From: Candidatus Krumholzibacteriota bacterium
Lineage (GTDB): Bacteria; Krumholzibacteriota; Krumholzibacteriia; Krumholzibacteriales; Krumholzibacteriaceae
Length of the DNA stretch: 64,000 nucleotides
NCBI GenBank assembly: GCA_030609325.1
Contig: JAUWCL010000010.1
Location: forward strand, 1 to 64,000
Direction: 5' to 3'
The translations under genes were made by a program, and so were the position numbers. Within the stretch, counting starts at the first letter, position 1. Every line of letters begins with the position of its first letter. Below, in pieces: positions 42,941 through 51,125 of this stretch. The notes beneath the pieces were generated by a model. That model did no database searches, had not been told where the DNA came from, and worked only from the letters and a program-made list of their open reading frames with translations.

Positions 42941-43696
42941 ATGAGACTTGACAAGGTGACCGGTTTTCTCGAGGAGACCCTGAGTCTTGAGTTGTTTTCA
43001 GGAGACCCGTCCATGAACGGGCTGCAGGTCGAGGCGTCGGGTGAAGTCAGGAAAGTCGCACTGGCAGTGGATGCCTGCAGGGAATCGATCAGCCGTGCGG
43101 GCCGCCGGGACGCCGACCTGCTGATCGTCCATCATGGCCTCTTCTGGAGCGGCTGGGTGCCGATCACGGGGATCATGGCCGTGCGGGTGAAGGCCCTCCT
43201 CGACAGGAATGTCTCCCTCTACGCCACCCACCTCCCGCTCGACTGCCACCCGGAGATCGGAAACAACGCCCGGATAGCGAGCGTACTCGGAATCGGGGAG
43301 ACGGAACGCTTCGGAAAGTACGCAGGCATCAATATAGGGCTCTGCGGCAAGCTGCCCAGACCGCTGAAGATCGAGGGACTGCGCCGGAAACTAGCGGGCA
43401 TCCTCGACTCGCCCGTCCAGACCTTTACCTTCGGACCGGCTATAGTAAGGAAGCTTGGAATCGTCTCGGGCGGCGGGGCTTCCCTCACCCAGGCAGCCGC
43501 CGACGCGGGCTGCGATGCGCTCGTGACGGGCGAGACGTCGCACTCGTCATATCATATTGCGAGGGAGAACGGGATCAGCCTGATATTCGCCGGCCACTAC
43601 GCCTCGGAGACATTCGGCGTCAAGGCGCTCGGCGAGCTCATGAAGGAGAAGCTGGGCCTGGAGACATTCTTCATCGACCTGCCGACAGGGCTCTAG
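42941..43696 (+). CDS. Nif3-like dinuclear metal centre protein
   Basis: The 251-residue protein shows the Nif3/DUF34 pattern: GDPSMNGLQVEASGEVRKVA, VDACRESISRA, LLIVHHGLFWSGW, YATHLPLDCHPEIGNNARIA, and the C-terminal half GCDALVTGETSHSSYHIARE, IFAGHYASETFGVKALGELM. The His/Asp/Glu residues bind two metals. The protein is often called GTP cyclohydrolase 1 type 2, but that function is not well founded; a role in metabolite repair or metal handling is discussed. Short form without the PII-like insert. Overlaps the convergent tricorn gene by 4 bp. Confidence 0.9.
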   Translation: MRLDKVTGFLEETLSLELFSGDPSMNGLQVEASGEVRKVALAVDACRESISRAGRRDADLLIVHHGLFWSGWVPITGIMAVRVKALLDRNVSLYATHLPLDCHPEIGNNARIASVLGIGETERFGKYAGINIGLCGKLPRPLKIEGLRRKLAGILDSPVQTFTFGPAIVRKLGIVSGGGASLTQAAADAGCDALVTGETSHSSYHIARENGISLIFAGHYASETFGVKALGELMKEKLGLETFFIDLPTGL

Positions 43697-46600
43697 CGGT
43701 CGACCTTGAACTTGTCGTGTTTCGGCCAGGGCCTCGGGTCCTCCTCGATATTCTTCATCAGGACCTCTATCCCCTTGAGCAGCTGGGCGTCTTCGCCCTT
43801 CGACATCTCGACGGGATCGAGATCGATCTCGATGTCGGGGGTGACCCCCTCGTTCTCGACGATCCAGCAGCCGGCGGGATCGTAGATCCTGTAGTCGGGG
43901 GCGGACATCCCGCCGCCGTCGATCAGGCCGATCCACATCGAGACACCTACCAGTCCACCCCATGTTCTCGTGCCGATGACCGGCCCCATCTTCATCATCT
44001 GGAACTCCATCGGGAGCATGTCGCCGCCCGAACCGGCCTGGCGGTTGGTCAGGCATACGAGATGGGCATTCGTCACGATCGCCGGGTCGGTCTGGTCGTG
44101 AGAATACCGACGCGTCCAGTATGCGAGGAGCTCCTTGTTGAGGCGCTGGAGGAAGATCGCGGGATCCAGGCCTCCGCCGTTGAATCGGCCGTCGACTATG
44201 ATCCCCTTTTTGCGCGTCTGGGCGTAGAAGAGCCTGGGGAACTCGGTCGCGGAGCCGAGATAGGTATCGGGCATGTGAAGATAGCCGATCTTACCTCCCG
44301 ACTTCTCATCGACGAGCCTCCTGTTGTGCTCTACCCAGGCGTGGTATCTCATCATGTACTCGTTCCGGGTCGGCTCGATCGTGTACTTCCTCGCGCCCTT
44401 CTTTATCGGTTTCCCATTTACGAGGATAGTAACCTGCTTCCCGGTGAGGTCCTCGAAGTAGCTGTATACGTTCCTGTCGGTCGTAACGTCGACGCCGTTT
44501 ACCTCGAGGAGATAGTCCCCTTCGACCACGTTGACATCTGGTCTCGAGAGAGGCGGGACGATCCCTCTCGACCAGTCGGGTACATCGAGGATCCTTTCGA
44601 TCCTGTACCTGCCTGCCTTCCCGTCCGCCGTCCAGTCGACTCCGAGCAGACCGACGCTGACGCGGCCCGAGTCGCGGCGGATGTCGCCGCCGAATACGTA
44701 GGTGTGCGAGGTGCTCAGTTCGCCGATCAGCTCGCCGATGATAAACTGCACGTCCTGCCTGCATGTTGCGCGGTCGATCAGCATGCCGTACTTTCTGCCC
44801 ATCTCGTCCCAGTCGATGCCGTGCATGTTCGGCTCGTAGTAGAAGTCGCGCTCCATCCTCCACGCCTCGCCGAAGATCTGCTTCCACTCTGCGAGCGGAT
44901 CGAGCTTCATCTTGAGGCCCGACGTGCTGATCGAATTGCCCTTCGAGTCCTTGTCGGACGATTTGATGATCCCGAGGCCGCGGCGCTTCGTGTAGACTAT
45001 GCTCTTGCCGTCGGCTGAGAGAGCGTAGCTGCCTATACCGGAAATGACCTTCTGCTCCTCCCTGTCCTCGAACGAGAACCGGTAGAGGTCCATCGGGCCG
45101 ATCGAGCGGAACTCGAACCTGTTGAAATCGCCCTCGTCCTTATTCAGATAAAAGAGCGATCCCTCTGCGGCGGTCAGCCGCCTGTAATTCGCCCGCGGGA
45201 GCGGAAGGGCCTCGATACGGCCGGTGATCCCTTCGAAATCGATCTTCACGGGTTTCTCGTCGTCGCCGTTTTTCTTGTCCTTCTTGTCATCCTCCGCCCC
45301 GTTCCCGGGAGCCTGCTCCTCGTCGCTGCGCGGGGGCAGCAGCGCCTCACCGTCGGCGCGAAGCGTCACGGCATAGATACCGGCGACCTTCTTGTATACC
45401 ATCTCCCACTCGAAATCGCAGAATGTCGGGCTGAACCTGCGGTTGGAAATGAAGAACAGGTGGTTCCCGTCCTTCGAGAAGACGGGATTGAAGTCGTTGT
45501 ATATCCCGTTGCTCACGCTCTGCGTCATGCCGCCGTCGAACGAGTAGATATAGACCTGGCAGACCTGGTCGGCGTTCATCTTCGAGTACGCGATCCACCT
45601 GCTGTCGGGCGACCACGAGAAATCGAATATCGGCTTGATCTCGAGAGATACGTCTATGTTCTCGAACTCAGCCCTGTCGATCTCGGTCCTCTTCCCCGTA
45701 TCGACGTCAATCCACCAGCAGCGAAGCTCCTGGTCGGCATAGGCAAGGCTCTTGCTGTCGGGAGACCAGCTCAGCGTGTGCCTGTATCCATCCTTGTGGC
45801 TCGTGAGCTTCTTTACCTCGCCGCCGGGGCCTGTCCCGCGGATCCAGATCTCGTACTCACCGCTCGCGTCGGAGAAATACGCGATCTTCGAGCCGTCGGG
45901 AGACCATACGGCATCCTTTTCCCTTGAGCCGCTGCTGTTCGTCAGGTTGCGCGTCGGGCCGTGCTTGAGGGGCACGGTGAAGACCTCGCCCCTTGCCGAG
46001 ACGAGAGCCCTCTTCCCCGAGGGCGATATGTCGACGTCGGTGATCAGCCGGTCGACTTTCCTCAGGTAGGGCCTGAGCTTGGGGGCGTCGCTGTTCACCC
46101 TGATATTTACCTTCGCCGTCTTTCCGGAATCGATGTCGAGCATCCAGATATCGCCGCCGAGCTCGTAAACGATCTTTCCCGTGCCTCCGCTCGGGCGACG
46201 GATGTCGTACTCTGAGTGATCGGTCAGCTGCTCCGTCTCACCGGTCGCCGGGTCGAGGCGCCAGATGTTGAGGACCCGGCTCCGGTCGGAACTGAAGTAA
46301 ATATGATCGCCGATCCACATCGGCATGCGGTCGGTGCCGTCGAAGTCGGTGACCTTCGAATCGGCCATCTTCCCGAAATCGAATATGTAGATCTCCTGGG
46401 CGGTGCCGCCCTTGTATCTCTTCCACGTCCTGTTCTCACGCGAGATGCGATTATAGGCGATCTTCATGCCGTCGGGAGAGAAGCTTCCCTGCACCGCCTC
46501 GTGCATGATCAGCTCCTCGAGACCGGTGCCGTCGGGAGAGATCATGTAGAGTCTGCTGAATCGGTTGAACGCCCGCCTCGCCGAGGAGAAGATGATCTTG

Positions 46601-47022
46601 TCCTTCGCCGGGTGCCAGCCCACGACCTGGTCGTAGCCCGGATGCCACGTCACCCTCGTGATGCCGCCACCATGAGCGTTCATCACGTAGACGTCGGCGT
46701 TGCCGTCATAATCGCCGGTGAAAGCGATCATGCTGCCGTCGGGAGAAAACTTCGGATACCGCTCCTCCCTGTCGTGGATCGTAAGTCTCGTGGCCGCTCC
46801 ACCCGAGGCGGGCGCGGTCCATATGTCCTCGCCGCTGACAAAGACTATCGTATTATCATGGATGTCTGGGAAGCGCAGGAGCGCCTCGCCCGGGCTGCCC
46901 GTGAGGGGGACTGCGGCGGCGCCTGCCGCCGGCCACGCGATTGCGGCGGTCAGCAGAACTGCCGCGGCAAATACGTACGCGGTCTTCGGACAGATAAAAG
47001 TGGTGCGGGGATGTGAAAGCAT
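43693..47022 (-). CDS. Tricorn-like S41 protease with TolB-type propeller (1109 aa)
   Basis: A signal peptide (FAAAVLLTAAIAWPAAGAAA) indicates export. WD40-like/TolB propeller repeats fill residues 35-680 (YPKFSPDGSMIAFTGDYDGN, AVWSPDGSKIAYFSDASGEY, FSWSPDSRWIAYSKMNADQV). A charged low-complexity linker (EDDKKDKKNGDDEKP) precedes the C1 helical region, a PDZ domain (DYLLEVNGVDVTTDRNVYSY) and the S41 core with His in GELSTSHTYVFGG and nucleophile Ser in TNRQAGSGGDMLPME. These enzymes degrade peptides; here probably in the periplasm. Start at ATG 47022 after GGGAGAG; the upstream frame extension is not used. Confidence 0.93.
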   Translation of the reverse strand: MLSHPRTTFICPKTAYVFAAAVLLTAAIAWPAAGAAAVPLTGSPGEALLRFPDIHDNTIVFVSGEDIWTAPASGGAATRLTIHDREERYPKFSPDGSMIAFTGDYDGNADVYVMNAHGGGITRVTWHPGYDQVVGWHPAKDKIIFSSARRAFNRFSRLYMISPDGTGLEELIMHEAVQGSFSPDGMKIAYNRISRENRTWKRYKGGTAQEIYIFDFGKMADSKVTDFDGTDRMPMWIGDHIYFSSDRSRVLNIWRLDPATGETEQLTDHSEYDIRRPSGGTGKIVYELGGDIWMLDIDSGKTAKVNIRVNSDAPKLRPYLRKVDRLITDVDISPSGKRALVSARGEVFTVPLKHGPTRNLTNSSGSREKDAVWSPDGSKIAYFSDASGEYEIWIRGTGPGGEVKKLTSHKDGYRHTLSWSPDSKSLAYADQELRCWWIDVDTGKRTEIDRAEFENIDVSLEIKPIFDFSWSPDSRWIAYSKMNADQVCQVYIYSFDGGMTQSVSNGIYNDFNPVFSKDGNHLFFISNRRFSPTFCDFEWEMVYKKVAGIYAVTLRADGEALLPPRSDEEQAPGNGAEDDKKDKKNGDDEKPVKIDFEGITGRIEALPLPRANYRRLTAAEGSLFYLNKDEGDFNRFEFRSIGPMDLYRFSFEDREEQKVISGIGSYALSADGKSIVYTKRRGLGIIKSSDKDSKGNSISTSGLKMKLDPLAEWKQIFGEAWRMERDFYYEPNMHGIDWDEMGRKYGMLIDRATCRQDVQFIIGELIGELSTSHTYVFGGDIRRDSGRVSVGLLGVDWTADGKAGRYRIERILDVPDWSRGIVPPLSRPDVNVVEGDYLLEVNGVDVTTDRNVYSYFEDLTGKQVTILVNGKPIKKGARKYTIEPTRNEYMMRYHAWVEHNRRLVDEKSGGKIGYLHMPDTYLGSATEFPRLFYAQTRKKGIIVDGRFNGGGLDPAIFLQRLNKELLAYWTRRYSHDQTDPAIVTNAHLVCLTNRQAGSGGDMLPMEFQMMKMGPVIGTRTWGGLVGVSMWIGLIDGGGMSAPDYRIYDPAGCWIVENEGVTPDIEIDLDPVEMSKGEDAQLLKGIEVLMKNIEEDPRPWPKHDKFKVDR

Positions 47023-47242
47023 CGTGCTCTCCCTCTGTTGAAAGATGATATGATGGGGACGCGGCCCCGACCGTCCTCGACGCGCCCGGCCAGGAAACCA
47101 CCCCGCCACGATAGCAGAAACACCTCGATGCGGCAAGTGGGCGTAAGACACGCACCGCCAGAAAGGATTTGATATATATACGGGTCAGGGGATACTCTGT
47201 TCCCGGAAGTCACTCTCTTTCCGTCCCGATCAAGTGAATACG

Positions 47243-47632
47243 ATGAAGAAGAACAGCGACCCGCTCCACATCTTCCTCAGGAGCCTCGGCTCCCGCAGGG
47301 GAGTCATCCCTCCCTTCGCGCTCGAGCTCGCGCTGGTCGATGGCATGTACTACTACGTACACTCGGTCGAGGAGGCGGAAGAGAATTCCGTCTCGATAGC
47401 CATCCGTGTCTGGGACACGATAAACCTCGATGACGAGGAACTGGGCCGCCTGAGGAAAGAAGTGGCGGAACTGGACGACCCGGCGAAACTGGCCGACCCG
47501 AAAAACCTCCATCCGTCACTGGACTGGGGCGTCCTCAGGATCGACCTCGACCAGATCTCCTACTGCGTCGAGTGGCACCACAGGCTGTGGCCTGTCGAGG
47601 GCAGAAAATCCCTCCACACACGGTTACACTAG
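47243..47632 (+). CDS. Hypothetical protein
   Basis: About 129 residues, soluble, mixed alpha/beta, starting MKKNSDPLHIFLRSLGSRRG (an upstream in-frame GTG at 47234 is possible). Notable segments are PPFALELALVDGMYYYVHSV, SIAIRVWDTINLDDEEL and a C-terminal YCVEWHHRLWPVEGRKS. I recognise no domain. It is alone between a divergent tricorn gene and a convergent glycosyltransferase gene. Confidence 0.65.
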   Translation: MKKNSDPLHIFLRSLGSRRGVIPPFALELALVDGMYYYVHSVEEAEENSVSIAIRVWDTINLDDEELGRLRKEVAELDDPAKLADPKNLHPSLDWGVLRIDLDQISYCVEWHHRLWPVEGRKSLHTRLH

Positions 47633-47639
47633 AAAACCC

Positions 47640-48863
47640 TTACTGGGGGCTTCGATCCCTGATGACGGACAGCATTTCGTCGAGCCTGTCGGGATAATTC
47701 TCCATCGAAATACTGCGCTCGGCCCACCTTCGTGCGTTTCCGCCTAGCCTTGCAGCCTCTTCGCCGTTGCGAAGCAGTGAGATCACCGCCTTCGCCATCG
47801 CCGATGCATCGGCTGCTTTGAGGTAGTCGCTGCCGGACTCGAGGCCCATCCCGGCGACCCCGGCCGGAGTGCTGACGACCGCAGTGCCCATCGCCGCCGC
47901 CTCCATCATCCTGATACGCACGCCGCCGCTGAACCTCAGCGGGAGGACCATCAGCGAGCATCTCCCCAGGTAGGGGACGATGTTCTCGACTCCGCCGGTA
48001 AACTCAACTCCCTCTCCCGCCTCCTCCCTCAGCCTTTCGTCCGCCCCGTGCCCTACAACCTCGAGCACCACTTCGGGTATCTCCCGGCGGATCGATGGAA
48101 ACACATCGGAGACAAAGTAACACAGCGCGTCCCTGTTGAAATCGGAATGGAACGATCCGAGAAACAGGATCCTGCCCTTCTCTCTATCGAACACCCCGGG
48201 AGTAAATACGGAGAGATCGAGCGCCAGTGGGAGCGGCAGGATGGTCTTCCCCCTGCATGCGGGGATGCCTTGCAGCGCCTCGGTGTCCGAGGCGGTCACT
48301 GTCAATATCGTATCAAATCTTTGATACGCCTTCATCTCGAATCTCTCCAGCCTGCCGGCCTCCTTTTCGGCTTTCATCCGTTCCGGACCTGTGCGGGTCA
48401 GATTGAGCCTGTCGCGGCTTACGATATGATCCATGTCGTGGGTGACGAGTGCAAGTCTCGTATCCTTGACGAATTCGGGCAGCCTGTACATGTGCCAGTA
48501 CGACGCGAGGACAAGATCGGCCGATTCCCGGGAGGCGGTATCGGCGATCAGGCTGAGGAACTCCGCGGGAGCACTGTAGCTGACGTCCTGAGGAATATCG
48601 GACACTAGATCGGAGATTACGTTGCGCACCTTGCGGAGCAGCTTTCCGGATGTTCCGCGCCTGTGGGGAGCGAGCATAGCCCTGACTTTTATCCCGGGCT
48701 TTTCGAACTCCTTCAGTCTCTCCAGTACGCTCTTCGAGAGGGTCATGGTGACGAGCGTCACCTCGTGACGTTCCAATAATCCCTCGATGAGATTTACTAT
48801 GAGCCTGCCCGTCCCGCGCGTGACGGGCCATGGAGTGTACGGTACTGTGACGACGATCTTCAT
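47640..48863 (-). CDS. Glycosyltransferase family 4 protein
   Basis: The 407-residue GT-B protein begins IVVTVPYTPWPVTRGTGRLI (donor/acceptor Rossmann start), has THDMDHIVSRDRLN, the C-domain start ILFLGSFHSDFNRDALCYFV, the nucleotide-sugar segment EVVGHGADERLREEAG, and the E-x7-E type region PLRFSGGVRIRMMEAAAMGT, AVVSTPAGVAGM. It is similar to WcaI/PslH-like mannosyl or hexosyl transferases of polysaccharide synthesis. Sugar and acceptor unknown. Not in an operon with other sugar genes. Confidence 0.9.
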   Translation of the reverse strand: MKIVVTVPYTPWPVTRGTGRLIVNLIEGLLERHEVTLVTMTLSKSVLERLKEFEKPGIKVRAMLAPHRRGTSGKLLRKVRNVISDLVSDIPQDVSYSAPAEFLSLIADTASRESADLVLASYWHMYRLPEFVKDTRLALVTHDMDHIVSRDRLNLTRTGPERMKAEKEAGRLERFEMKAYQRFDTILTVTASDTEALQGIPACRGKTILPLPLALDLSVFTPGVFDREKGRILFLGSFHSDFNRDALCYFVSDVFPSIRREIPEVVLEVVGHGADERLREEAGEGVEFTGGVENIVPYLGRCSLMVLPLRFSGGVRIRMMEAAAMGTAVVSTPAGVAGMGLESGSDYLKAADASAMAKAVISLLRNGEEAARLGGNARRWAERSISMENYPDRLDEMLSVIRDRSPQ

Positions 48864-49434
48864 ATCGGCGGGATTATATCAGAAAACCCGCCCGAGTCCA
48901 GAGGATCCGGGCAGGTAATCTTATATCCTGACTTACTCGTGCTCCATCAATGATCCATCATGCAAAATGCCAGAAGAGGTCTTCAAAATGAATCGCGGAA
49001 GAACGGAGCCCCCGAATCGTGGATTGAAAACCGTCAAGATCATGAAAATTTTTACCGCAGCCGTATGTGGGTCTTTCGGGCAACGGTATCTTCGTCTTAT
49101 GAATCGCCGTCCGGCAGTCTTGTAACAATTCTGTCAGTCATCTATCAGCAAGTCGGTATCTATAAAGATCTTAACGTTCCAGCCAACATGCATTCCCGAC
49201 CCTGTTCGACCGGCGATCCGACTGCCCGGGAGACCGGGGGCACCGGGTATTTACCCCCTCTGAACTGCGTCGCGATGATATTTTCCGCGGTCCGGGAACG
49301 CTCTGTTGTTCCACTGGATTTACAGGCTACCCACGGGGGTTTTTCCGCCCGATATTACAGCCGGGACTTTGGTACTGGAACCGGGGTGTCCTGTTTCCTC
49401 CCCGACCTGACGCCGTGCGCCCGCCGGAGATATC
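48864..49434. other. Gene-free stretch upstream of the signalling operon
   Basis: About 570 bp with mixed composition and no reading frame showing the codon use of neighbours (a long open frame from 48960 has none). TTGTAA and TATCAG 17 bp apart near 49120-49150 could be a weak sigma-70 promoter. A sigma-54 promoter begins at 49435. No RNA family is recognised. Confidence 0.5.
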
Positions 49435-49450
49435 TGGCATTCACATTGCG
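49435..49450 (+). promoter_or_regulatory. Sigma-54 promoter of the GAF/histidine-kinase operon
   Basis: TGGCATTCACATTGCG: GG at 49436, GC at 49448, N10 spacing, both boxes near consensus. Predicted start near 49461, 45 nt before the ATG at 49506. Confidence 0.75.
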
Positions 49451-49505
49451 AATCTTTATCCCGGAAAAAAAGAGCGCGACCGCGCGAACATCAAGGAAGC
49501 GGAGA

Positions 49506-50441
49506 ATGAACGATACCATTCGATCGGGTAATGTGACGGGAGATCGTCCGGCTGAGAGCGAAGGAATGATCTCGTCCGAGAACAGGAGGCTCAAGCGCCG
49601 ATCCTGGAGAAACTGGATCCTCCTGTCCGCAGTTACGATAATCACCACCTTCGGCCTTATCACGGCCATGCCTCCTCTCCTCAACGAGCGTATCGACAAG
49701 ATCTGGCCGTGGGAGAAGACTGATCTGGTGCTGCTCATCGGTCTCTCGCTGATTGTACTGTCCTTCGTGATCTACCTCACCCAGCACCAGCGGCACATCG
49801 TGAGGGTGAGACATCATCTCGAGCAACTTCGCGAGGAGAGGGAAGAATGCATCTACATGCAGAACGCCAGGTTGACCGCCATGCACAACGTGAGCGGGAT
49901 AATGAGCAAGGAGACCGATATATACAAGGTCTTCGACGGAATCACGCAGATATGTCTCGACACTTTCAAGGGCCACCGGGCCTCGCTGATGCTCGTGGAG
50001 AAGGATACAGGCGAACTCGTCGTATGTTCCGTCAGGGGCCATGCCGACAAGAAAATGTTCTCCGTTCGTCAAAAGATCGGCGAGGGGATAGCCGGCTGGT
50101 CGGCACTCCACCGCAAGCCCCTCCTGCTGGGGGAGGATTTACCCGACATCGAGGATCTCGGATTCGAGCTGAGCGACAAGACGATCACCTCGGCTATGGT
50201 CGTCCCGATCATTGTGAGGAACAAGCTGGTCGGAGTCCTCAACATTACGGCGAAGGATCAGAACGTCAGATACACCGAAGACGACCTGAAAGTACTCACC
50301 GTATTCGCCGAAAACGCCGGCGCAGCCATCCGCCATACGGAACACACCGAATGGATGAGGGATGTCGTGCGCAACGTTAAACACAGGGCTGAGGACGGGG
50401 ATATGAACACAGTGACTCGCCGGAAGCTGGAACACAGTTAG
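49506..50441 (+). CDS. Membrane GAF-domain sensor protein
   Basis: The 311-residue protein starts at the ATG after GCGGAGA. Two transmembrane helices (WILLSAVTIITTFGLITAM, LVLLIGLSLIVLSFVIYLT) are followed by a coiled coil (HIVRVRHHLEQLREEREE) and a GAF domain (about 130-290: MLVEKDTGELVVCSVRGHAD, KIGEGIAGWSALHRKPLLL, SAMVVPIIVRNKLVGVLNIT). There is no output domain, so it must signal through a partner, probably the histidine kinase encoded 3 bp downstream. Ligand unknown. Confidence 0.85.
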   Translation: MNDTIRSGNVTGDRPAESEGMISSENRRLKRRSWRNWILLSAVTIITTFGLITAMPPLLNERIDKIWPWEKTDLVLLIGLSLIVLSFVIYLTQHQRHIVRVRHHLEQLREEREECIYMQNARLTAMHNVSGIMSKETDIYKVFDGITQICLDTFKGHRASLMLVEKDTGELVVCSVRGHADKKMFSVRQKIGEGIAGWSALHRKPLLLGEDLPDIEDLGFELSDKTITSAMVVPIIVRNKLVGVLNITAKDQNVRYTEDDLKVLTVFAENAGAAIRHTEHTEWMRDVVRNVKHRAEDGDMNTVTRRKLEHS

Positions 50442-50444
50442 CCG

Positions 50445-51125
50445 ATGAATACCATCAGTGAAGACAAGACCCGGGAATACGTCGATCTTCTCGAGAGCTT
50501 TATCGAGTCGGCTCCCGATGCTCGGTTCGTATGTAGCCGATTCGGTACGATCGTCGGCGGAAACGAGCCGGCATTGAATCTGACCGGATTCAGCCGCGAT
50601 GATTTCCTGGGACAGAACATCCTGACCCTAGGAATCCTGTCTCCCGATCAGATCGAACGCGCCCTGGAAGTGATCGATTCGGTGTTTGCGGAAAATTCGA
50701 CGGGTCAGATTGAGATGATCATGCAGCGGAAGAACGGCTCGCGATTCCATGTCGAGGTGGAAATGCGTGTTGTGAGAATCGATGAAAGTGTTTTTCTTCT
50801 CGGATCGGTCCGTGCCGCCGCCCGAAAGGGAGATTGTAGGGCATTCACCTTAGAAGAAGCCATAGGCGTACAGAAATACTTCGACCTGGCGGAGATAATG
50901 GTCGTCGCGATCGATTCAAATGGCGATGTCACTCTCGTTAACGAAAATGGATGTGAGATCCTCGGTTACGAGGAAGGGGACATCATCGACAGGAACTGGT
51001 TCGATAATTTCCTGCCCGAGAAGACGAGAGAAGCGACGAAGAGAGCATTCAGCAACCTGATGGAAAACAATATCGAATACAAAGGACAGAACACCAATCT
51101 CGTATTGACCAGTGCGGGTGAATAA
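50445..51125 (+). CDS. N-terminal part of a split hybrid histidine kinase (PAS domains)
   Basis: The 226 residues hold a PAS domain (FIESAPDARFVCSRFGTIVG ... GFSRDDFLGQNIL) and most of a second one (VVAIDSNGDVTLVNENGCEI, LGYEEGDIIDRNWFDNFLP). The frame ends in TAA at 51123-51125 in the middle of the second PAS domain, after NTNLVLTSAGE, and continues in the same frame with VLIEWHNTILKNDCSEISGV, which is the missing PAS end. One nonsense change (GAA to TAA would fit the family) explains this. The fragment could still be made as a separate polypeptide. Confidence 0.75.
   Translation: MNTISEDKTREYVDLLESFIESAPDARFVCSRFGTIVGGNEPALNLTGFSRDDFLGQNILTLGILSPDQIERALEVIDSVFAENSTGQIEMIMQRKNGSRFHVEVEMRVVRIDESVFLLGSVRAAARKGDCRAFTLEEAIGVQKYFDLAEIMVVAIDSNGDVTLVNENGCEILGYEEGDIIDRNWFDNFLPEKTREATKRAFSNLMENNIEYKGQNTNLVLTSAGE

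Noticed and set aside
48960-49505. Long N-terminal extension of the GAF protein
   Set aside because: The sigma-54 promoter at 49435 lies inside it, the codon use is unlike real genes here, and the ATG at 49506 has a proper ribosome-binding site.
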